Part shown: positions 1 through 8,192 of the stretch, piece after piece
How the letters are laid out: each line of letters begins with the position of its first letter
Position numbering within the stretch: the stretch's first letter is position 1
Source: Clostridia bacterium
GTDB taxonomy: Bacteria > Bacillota > Clostridia > Christensenellales > Aristaeellaceae
Reading direction: 5' to 3'
DNA: 8,192 nucleotides
Assembly (NCBI GenBank): GCA_030526935.1
Contig: JAUNBY010000128.1
Coordinates: 1 to 8,192, forward strand
Notes under the pieces: model-generated
Database searches by the model: none
Seen by the model: only the letters and a program-made list of their open reading frames with translations
Told to the model about the DNA's origin: nothing
Program-made: the position numbers and the translations under genes

Positions 1-2786
1 TTAAGCTCGAAAACCGCAACTTTACCGTAATAGGCAATAACGCCGTGTGGACTGATAAGTTCCTCGAGAACTACAATCCGGATCTTGCGAAAGAATACAT
101 GGAGTCCGGCCTGGACATTCACGAAAGGGCGCATCTTCCCACGCTTCTGGAAGTCATAAAGATGTGTGAAGCGGGCGAGGGCAGCTTTAAGCAGCTTATA
201 AAGGAAAATATGTCCCGTCTGGCTCCCAAATATATACTCGTGGACGACATAGTGGCCTCCGCCAACTACCAGATGGGCCTTTTCCACGACATAGGCACGA
301 TCGACGACATAGACCATCTCGGCAATCGCCGCCTGAGAAGCGTTGGCGAGCTTTTGCAAAACCAGATTCGCGTGGGCATGTCGCGCCTCGAGCGCGTGGT
401 CAAGGAGCGCATGGCCATACAGGATCTCGACAAGGTTCGCCCGCAGGACCTTATAAACATACGCCCCGTTTCGGCGTCCATAAAGGAGTTCTTCGGCTCC
501 TCGCAGCTTTCGCAGTTCATGGATCAGCCCAACCCCCTTGCGGAGCTTACGCATAAACGCAGGCTGTCGGCTCTCGGACCCGGAGGACTCAACCGCGACC
601 GCGCATCCTTCGCCGTCAGAGACGTTCACTACTCTCACTACGGCCGCATATGCCCCATAGAAACTCCTGAAGGCCCGAACATTGGACTTATAGGCTCTCT
701 CGCCACATACGCGCGCATAAACGAATACGGCTTCATAGAGGCTCCCTACCGCCGCATCGACAAGGAAAACGGCATAATAACCGACGAGATAGTCTATATG
801 ACCGCTGACGAGGAAGACAGGTACATTATCGCACAGGCCAACGAACCTATAGATTCGGACAACCACTTCGTCCACAACCGCGTTACCGTCCGCCGCAAGG
901 AGGATATACTCGAGGTCGACGCGGGTCAGGTCGATTTCATAGACGTAAGCCCCCGTCAGCTCATATCCGTCGCCACAGGAATGATACCCTTCCTCGAAAA
1001 CGACGACGCCAACCGCGCGCTGATGGGTTCGAACATGCAAAGGCAGGCGGTGCCGCTTCTCGTTCCCGAATCGCCCATAGTCGGCACGGGCATAGAGTAT
1101 AAAGCCGCCTGCGACTCGGGCGTGGTTACGCTCGCTCAAGACGCCGGTCTCGTCACCCGCGTCACCGCCGGCGAGGTGGTAATCCGCGAGGAAACGGGCA
1201 AGGAGCACAGCTATCACCTGTCCAAGTTCGCCCGCTCCAACCAGGGCACCTGCATAAACCAGCATCCCATCGTCAAGCAGGGCGAATACGTGGAAAAGCG
1301 TCAGGTCATAGCCGACGGCCCCTCTACCGATTACGGCGAGATAGCGCTCGGAAGAAACGTGCTAATAGGCTTTATGACATGGGAAGGCTTTAACTACGAA
1401 GACGCCATACTCCTGAGCGAACGGCTCGTAAAGGACGACGTATATACCTCCATACATATAGAGGAATACGAGTCCGAAGCCCGCGACACAAAGCTCGGCC
1501 CCGAGGAGATAACCCGCGACATACCCGGAGTCGGCGAGGACGCGCTTCGCGATCTCGACGAAAACGGCATTATCCGCATAGGCGCGGAGGTTCGCGCGAA
1601 CGATATACTGGTTGGCAAGGTCACGCCCAAGGGAGAGACCGAGCTTACCGCCGAGGAAAGGCTTTTGAGGGCCATATTCGGCGACAAGGCCCGCGAGGTG
1701 AGAGACACTTCCCTTCGCGTCCCTCACGGCGAATTCGGAATCGTCGTTGACGTAAAGATGTTCACCCGCGAGAACCGCGACGAATTGTCACCCGGCGTAA
1801 ACCAGATGGTCAGGGTCTACATAGCGCAAAAGCGCAAGATCTCCGTCGGAGACAAGATGGCCGGACGTCACGGAAACAAGGGCGTCGTATCGCGCATACT
1901 CCCCGAGGAGGACATGCCCTTCCTGCCCGACGGAACGCCGCTCGACATAGTGCTCAACCCCCTTGGCGTCCCCAGCCGCATGAATCTGGGACAGGTTCTG
2001 GAAGTCCACCTGGGACTGGCGGCGAAGGCTCTTGGCTGGAAGGTCGCGACGCCCGTTTTCGACGGCGCGCGCGAAAACGACATAATGAAGTGCCTCGAAG
2101 CCGCCGGCGCTCGCGAAGACGACATTTTATTCGACGAAAAGGGCAAGCCCGCCATACAGTTCTCGAAGTGCGGCATAAACCCATCCGGCAAGTTATGGGT
2201 TTACGACGGAAGAACCGGCGACAGGTTCGACAACCCCGTGACCGTCGGATATATGTACATGCTGAAGCTTCACCATCTGGTCGATGACAAGATTCACGCC
2301 CGCTCGACGGGACCGTACTCGCTTGTCACGCAGCAGCCACTGGGCGGCAAAGCCCAGTTCGGCGGACAGCGCTTCGGAGAGATGGAAGTCTGGGCGTTGG
2401 AAGCCTACGGCGCGTCTCACGTATTGCAGGAGATACTTACCGTCAAGTCGGACGACGTCGTGGGTCGCGTGAAGACCTACGAAGCCATAGTCAAGGGCGA
2501 AAACATACCCGACCCCGGCGTTCCGGAGTCGTTCAAGGTTCTTATAAAGGAGCTTCAGTCGCTGTCGCTCGACATAAAGGTTCTGTCGGCCGACAAGCAG
2601 GAAATAGAGATCAAAGAGCTTGAGGATACCCCCTCTTCGGGCGAGATAGACCTCAAGGACGAAGTAATCATAACCCCCGAGGAACAGTTCCCCGACGCGG
2701 ACGAGGTCGTGGACGCCGACGCGTTCGACTTCGACGATATGGGACTTGACGACGACCTGCTGGACGACGACTTTAGCCGATCGTAG
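1..2786 (+). CDS. rpoB: DNA-directed RNA polymerase subunit beta, 5'-truncated by the window edge
   Basis: The beta subunit forms one jaw of the RNA polymerase core and shares the active centre with beta'. The frame is open from base 3 to TAG at 2784-2786, giving 927 visible residues. Bacillus RpoB has about 1190, so roughly the first quarter lies outside. The GTG at 45 is an internal valine: the frame continues upstream as KLENRNFTVIGNNA. Conserved blocks appear in family order. The rifampicin-binding region (about 498-578) reads SSQLSQFMDQPNPLAELTHK. The residues equivalent to E. coli D516 (522-524), H526 (552-554) and S531 (567-569) are all the sensitive type. Next come CPIETPEGPNIGLI (649 on), GFMTWEGFNYEDAI (1369 on), and GDKMAGRHGNKGVVS (1848 on) with the two active-site lysines at 1854 and 1878. 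The C-terminal block ends LIKELQSLSLDIKVL. The proteobacterial beta inserts are absent. The final 30 residues are strongly acidic. rpoC follows 26 bases later, so the genes are surely co-transcribed. Confidence 0.99.
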   Translation, partial: KLENRNFTVIGNNAVWTDKFLENYNPDLAKEYMESGLDIHERAHLPTLLEVIKMCEAGEGSFKQLIKENMSRLAPKYILVDDIVASANYQMGLFHDIGTIDDIDHLGNRRLRSVGELLQNQIRVGMSRLERVVKERMAIQDLDKVRPQDLINIRPVSASIKEFFGSSQLSQFMDQPNPLAELTHKRRLSALGPGGLNRDRASFAVRDVHYSHYGRICPIETPEGPNIGLIGSLATYARINEYGFIEAPYRRIDKENGIITDEIVYMTADEEDRYIIAQANEPIDSDNHFVHNRVTVRRKEDILEVDAGQVDFIDVSPRQLISVATGMIPFLENDDANRALMGSNMQRQAVPLLVPESPIVGTGIEYKAACDSGVVTLAQDAGLVTRVTAGEVVIREETGKEHSYHLSKFARSNQGTCINQHPIVKQGEYVEKRQVIADGPSTDYGEIALGRNVLIGFMTWEGFNYEDAILLSERLVKDDVYTSIHIEEYESEARDTKLGPEEITRDIPGVGEDALRDLDENGIIRIGAEVRANDILVGKVTPKGETELTAEERLLRAIFGDKAREVRDTSLRVPHGEFGIVVDVKMFTRENRDELSPGVNQMVRVYIAQKRKISVGDKMAGRHGNKGVVSRILPEEDMPFLPDGTPLDIVLNPLGVPSRMNLGQVLEVHLGLAAKALGWKVATPVFDGARENDIMKCLEAAGAREDDILFDEKGKPAIQFSKCGINPSGKLWVYDGRTGDRFDNPVTVGYMYMLKLHHLVDDKIHARSTGPYSLVTQQPLGGKAQFGGQRFGEMEVWALEAYGASHVLQEILTVKSDDVVGRVKTYEAIVKGENIPDPGVPESFKVLIKELQSLSLDIKVLSADKQEIEIKELEDTPSSGEIDLKDEVIITPEEQFPDADEVVDADAFDFDDMGLDDDLLDDDFSRS

Positions 2787-2793
2787 GGCCATT

Positions 2794-2803
2794 AGGAAGG
2801 GAG
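2794..2803 (+). promoter_or_regulatory. Shine-Dalgarno site of rpoC
   Basis: The purine run AGGAAGGGAG lies in the 26-base gap between rpoB and rpoC and ends 9 bases before the TTG at 2813. It decides the start: no in-frame ATG occurs until the RERMGHIEL motif, well inside the conserved zinc-binding N-terminus. The strong site probably compensates for the weak TTG codon. Confidence 0.85.
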
Positions 2804-2812
2804 AGAAGCGTT

Positions 2813-6358
<3,546 letters not shown>

Positions 6359-6374
6359 AGCATTTTGATATTTG

Positions 6375-6410
6375 CCAAACGGCGCGATATTATGTCGCGC
6401 CGTTTGGTTT
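6375..6410 (+). terminator. Probable rho-independent terminator of rpoBC
   Basis: A perfect 13-bp stem (CCAAACGGCGCGA at 6375-6387, its complement at 6395-6407) encloses the 7-base loop TATTATG. It begins 16 bases after the rpoC stop. Only a short TTT then GTC follows, so the U-tract is weak, but stem length and position make termination the natural reading. The minus-strand side lacks a T-tract, so it should act on the + strand only. Confidence 0.85.
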
Positions 6411-6503
6411 GTCGCTATGATTAAACAGGAAGTACATTCGCGCGGGCTGAGCGGTCAAGTACTTTTCTGGACTGCGGATGTCTGCAACGCTCCTGAAAAT
6501 TCG
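6411..6503. other. Intergenic stretch with no recognisable gene
   Basis: Between the rpoC terminator and the next promoter I see no ribosome-binding site and no coding-like frame. Base composition becomes visibly richer in A and T than in rpoBC. The only structure is a weak inverted repeat, AAGTAC at 6430-6435 and GTACTT at 6459-6464, around a 23-base GC-rich spacer. Confidence 0.6.
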
Positions 6504-6532
6504 TTGTATGTTCGGCAAACATATGATATAAT
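6504..6532 (+). promoter_or_regulatory. Sigma-A-type promoter with extended -10, upstream of the small secreted ORF
   Basis: A perfect -10 hexamer TATAAT lies at 6527-6532, preceded by TGA, so it reads TGnTATAAT (extended -10). A partial -35, TTGTAT at 6504-6509, sits at the optimal 17-base spacing. Transcription should start near 6538-6541, leaving a leader of about 30 bases before the ATG at 6569. It is the best promoter match I noticed in the window. No operator or riboswitch is evident. Confidence 0.8.
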
Positions 6533-6555
6533 GGTAAAAACAGAAACGCATTAAC

Positions 6556-6561
6556 AGGGGA
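6556..6561 (+). promoter_or_regulatory. Ribosome-binding site of the 67-codon ORF
   Basis: AGGGGA lies 7 bases before the ATG at 6569. Together with the promoter just upstream, it supports translation of this short frame from that ATG. Confidence 0.75.
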
Positions 6562-6568
6562 AATAACT

Positions 6569-6772
6569 ATGAAGAAGACATTTTCTCTTCTGTTAGCAAT
6601 CACAATGTTAATGACTTTTTTTGCGCTATGTCAGATCGCTTTTGCTGAACCTGCGGCAACGGACGAACCGACGATATGCGCTTGCAGAGACATCACACTG
6701 ACAATTGGAACGTTTTCAACAAAGGTCTTTATGCGCGTAGCTGATATTTTCCTGTTTCGACACCAAAAATAA
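6569..6772 (+). CDS. Small exported protein of unknown function, possibly a truncated remnant
   Basis: A 67-residue frame starts with ATG and ends in TAA at 6770-6772. I do not recognise the family. Residues 1-26 form a textbook Sec signal peptide: two lysines after the methionine, a long hydrophobic core (SLLLAITMLMTFFALCQIAF) and an AFA-E junction that suits signal peptidase I. The mature part would be about 41 residues, beginning EPAATDEP and containing a C-x-C pair (ICAC). It ends in a mildly hydrophobic, basic segment (ADIFLFRHQK). The promoter, ribosome-binding site and signal peptide argue that the start is real. The lack of a recognisable mature domain suggests either a genuine short secreted peptide or the surviving 5' end of a larger secreted protein. 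It points toward the esterase gene on the opposite strand. No lipobox is evident at the cleavage site. Confidence 0.65.
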   Translation: MKKTFSLLLAITMLMTFFALCQIAFAEPAATDEPTICACRDITLTIGTFSTKVFMRVADIFLFRHQK

Positions 6773-6817
6773 ATAGAAAGCTCCGCAAGCCCTTATACAA
6801 AGGGGGCTGCGAAGCTT
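6762..6817 (-). terminator. Long imperfect hairpin with a minus-strand T-rich tail, probable terminator of the esterase transcript
   Basis: The bases at 6778-6817 fold into a stem of about 13 Watson-Crick pairs: AAGCT with AGCTT, a C/A mismatch, CGCA with TGCG, one bulged A, then GCCC with GGGC. Two terminal wobbles are possible. On the minus strand the stem is followed by CTATTTATTTTTGG (6776-6763), a reasonable U-tract. On the plus strand no T-run follows. The T-tract overlaps the end of the small ORF, so the two converging transcripts overlap there. The arm CCGCAAGCCCTT could also belong to a dispersed palindromic repeat, which one copy cannot show. Confidence 0.55.
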
Positions 6818-6835
6818 CCAAGAATTCAGACTGCG

Positions 6836-6857
6836 CGCGTTACACATCGCGTTTTTT
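6836..6857 (+). terminator. Weak candidate terminator of the small-ORF transcript
   Basis: A short CGCG/CGCG stem (6836-6839 with 6848-6851) around an 8-base loop is followed immediately by six T (6852-6857). The T-run is good but the stem is only four pairs plus one G-T wobble. It is a plausible plus-strand stop for the small secreted ORF, about 65 bases after its stop codon. Confidence 0.35.
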
Positions 6858-6877
6858 AGTATTAACACAAATATTTC

Positions 6878-6967
6878 TCATTTTTTAACCGGCACGATCT
6901 GTTTGGATGTACTCAATCCGAAAGCGACATGAAGCGCGTCAGCCAGTTCTGTACTGGATAAACCTAT
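6878..6967 (-). other. Possible frameshifted C-terminal extension of the esterase (29 codons)
   Basis: Just before its TAG stop (6966-6964), the esterase reads GCA AAA TAG. A shift of one base backward on the AAAA run bypasses the stop and enters an open frame: ATA GGT TTA TCC and onward, to TGA at 6880-6878. The 29 residues begin IGLS, continue STELADALHVAFGLSTSK and end VPVKK. The segment looks protein-like and would join smoothly to the preceding EAVAK. It has no start codon or ribosome-binding site of its own that I can see. It may be the ancestral C-terminus lost by a one-base deletion, a sequencing error, a slippage product, or chance. Confidence 0.4.
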
Positions 6968-8192
6968 TTTGCAACCGCTTCTCCGAGGTAATACAATGTG
7001 CCGTCTTCGCCACGCGAATACTTGGAGAGGAATCCGTCATACAAAAGATACAAGTCTTCAAGTACCAATGCATGAACGCGCCCATCTCCCAAACCATACT
7101 GTACCAGCGGTATGCCCTTCTCATTTGCATACGTCCAGATATTATACTTGCCTACGCGGTTATAACCCGTCAGAGCCGCTTTCGTATCCGCTTCCAATCC
7201 ATTGAAAGCAAGCCAGTTGGCATATATCGTCTGATAAGATTCATCCTCAAAGCCCGTACCGGATTCCTGACTTCCATTGATGACATAAACAGGCATAATA
7301 TACTGATCCTGTACCTTTTCGGAATCAAACAGGCTGCTCCAGGTATTCATAAGCATGCCGCTTCCAGTGGCGCAGGCCGCAAATATATCACCCATACGAA
7401 GGGCGAATGCCTGAGAACCTACTGAACCCATCGAAAGGCCAGTTACATAAACGCGGGAAGTGTCTATGGGTAAACGGTTAATCGTATCCTCTACAGCCGC
7501 ACGGATAAAAGCGTAATCATCCAACATGCCCTCGTCTTCCATGATGTTCCATGTAGGCGCAGGCATTCGATTATCGCGAGGATTTGGCGACCCGGCGGGA
7601 ACTATGGCGATCAATCCGCGACTATTAGCCAGTTTGATCACGTCGGTATCAGCCATAAAAGGCTCGGGTAACTGATTTCCCCCATGTAACACCACTAATA
7701 AAGGCGCTTTACCGTCTTCGGTTTGAGCCAACTGTTCAGGAACGAACTCCAGCCAATAGCGATTGACTCCGTCAATTTCTATTGTACGCTTAACCATGCC
7801 CCACTCCTCTGCGGTTCGATCAGGGCGAAGCGTCTGGTTGGCATATGATACCGGCCTTACTATGTCGGACAGAAAATCCCACACGGCACGAGCGCGCTGT
7901 TGGTCATTAGCCTCTGGATCTTCCGCCACAGTGAATCGCGTCTGAGCAAGAAATGCCTGATCGTTAAGCAGGTTATCTATACTGTTTGGAACCGCCATGT
8001 AGATACCGGTCGCCATATTGTCACTTAATACAGCGTCGCCGACTTTGTTTGCATCGTTCCAATATTCCAATACGGCTTGATGGTTCTCATTCATTTCGGA
8101 TACAAAGAACCATACAGGCATTGGTATATCGCCGGAAGTTATATTTGCGTCGTTTGTTGGCAGCGCGGCGCTTTCCAGCATGAATGCTTCAT
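6964..8192 (-). CDS. PHB-depolymerase/LpqC-like alpha/beta-hydrolase esterase, N-terminus beyond the window
   Basis: A probable carboxylesterase of the polyhydroxybutyrate-depolymerase/feruloyl-esterase-like group; the substrate cannot be told. The stop is TAG at 6966-6964. The frame is open to the right edge, so the first methionine (8181) is not necessarily the start. Numbering from it, the complete hydrolase domain spans about residues 128-390. HGG at 166-168 is the oxyanion-hole strand turn. LDDYAFIRAAVED (220-232) and IDTSRVYVTGLSMGS (239-253) match the family consensus, with nucleophile S250 in GLSMG. NGSQE (302-306) occupies the usual HGTxD acid position, so Glu306 may replace Asp. H370 in GDGRVHAL is the probable catalytic histidine. 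Residues 19-110 look like the last third of a second, preceding hydrolase domain: MPVWFFVSEM resembles MPVYVINGSQ, and VWDFLSDIVRP resembles LYDGFLSKYSR. That domain lacks the catalytic histidine. Export is likely for this class, but the signal region is not visible. Codon use is less biased and more AT-rich than in rpoBC. Confidence 0.85.
   Translation of the reverse strand, partial: EAFMLESAALPTNDANITSGDIPMPVWFFVSEMNENHQAVLEYWNDANKVGDAVLSDNMATGIYMAVPNSIDNLLNDQAFLAQTRFTVAEDPEANDQQRARAVWDFLSDIVRPVSYANQTLRPDRTAEEWGMVKRTIEIDGVNRYWLEFVPEQLAQTEDGKAPLLVVLHGGNQLPEPFMADTDVIKLANSRGLIAIVPAGSPNPRDNRMPAPTWNIMEDEGMLDDYAFIRAAVEDTINRLPIDTSRVYVTGLSMGSVGSQAFALRMGDIFAACATGSGMLMNTWSSLFDSEKVQDQYIMPVYVINGSQESGTGFEDESYQTIYANWLAFNGLEADTKAALTGYNRVGKYNIWTYANEKGIPLVQYGLGDGRVHALVLEDLYLLYDGFLSKYSRGEDGTLYYLGEAVAK

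Noticed and set aside
45..47. GTG as the start of rpoB
   Set aside because: The frame is open to the left edge and the upstream residues are typical RpoB. The conserved N-terminal lobe is missing, so the true start lies outside.
498..580. Rifampicin-resistance mutation
   Set aside because: The residues most often changed (equivalents of D516, H526 and S531) are all the sensitive type.
2193..2792. A 199-codon minus-strand frame across the end of rpoB
   Set aside because: It is codon-aligned antisense to rpoB, with the same explanation: avoided TTA, CTA and TCA codons. The sense strand is clearly conserved beta subunit.
6430..6464. Second terminator or operator from the AAGTAC/GTACTT inverted repeat
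   Set aside because: There are only six pairs around a 23-base spacer, and a strong terminator has already ended the operon. This could easily be chance.
6372..6554. A 60-codon plus-strand frame after rpoC
   Set aside because: It runs through the rpoBC terminator hairpin and over the promoter at 6504-6532, and lacks a convincing ribosome-binding site.
6916..6966. Readthrough of the esterase TAG in the same frame
   Set aside because: It would add only about 16 residues before a TGA. rpoB also ends in TAG, so TAG appears to be a normal stop here.
6907..7425. A 172-codon plus-strand frame opposite the esterase
   Set aside because: It overlaps the catalytic domain of a recognisable esterase on the other strand, has no good ribosome-binding site and shows no family motif.

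Overview
The window carries the 3' part of an RNA polymerase operon and, after an abrupt break, two unrelated genes that probably encode exported proteins. RpoB and RpoC resemble the Bacillus/Clostridium type: RpoC is 1181 residues, and both subunits lack the large lineage-specific inserts of proteobacterial enzymes. An anaerobic Clostridia-like Firmicute is the best guess. The DNA of the polymerase genes is GC-rich at third positions, yet ATA is the favoured isoleucine codon, which is an unusual combination. No genus can be named from the sequence.

Layout. Positions 1-2786 hold rpoB without its N-terminal quarter, and 2813-6358 hold the complete rpoC, 26 bases downstream with a TTG start and a strong ribosome-binding site. 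A perfect 13-bp GC-rich hairpin at 6375-6407 probably ends the operon. Positions 6408-6568 have no gene, but contain a well-formed sigma-A-type promoter with an extended -10 box. It drives a 67-codon ORF (6569-6772) that encodes a signal peptide and a short tail I do not recognise. Positions 6773-6963 are mainly the convergence zone, with one long imperfect hairpin and a short GC hairpin followed by six T. From 6964 to the right edge, on the minus strand, lies the 3' part of a PHB-depolymerase/LpqC-like alpha/beta-hydrolase esterase. Its visible N-terminal part looks like the end of a second, degenerate hydrolase domain.

How they relate. rpoB and rpoC encode the two large subunits that together form the RNA polymerase active centre, and are co-transcribed. 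The right-hand genes have no evident link to transcription. The ribosomal-protein and elongation-factor genes (rpsL-rpsG-fusA-tuf) that often follow rpoC in Firmicutes are absent here. No mobile element, CRISPR array, RNA gene or clear novel multigene system is visible. The most interesting points are a possible frameshifted 29-residue C-terminal extension of the esterase at a run of four A just before its stop codon, the tandem-domain architecture of that esterase, and the strongly promoted small secreted ORF.
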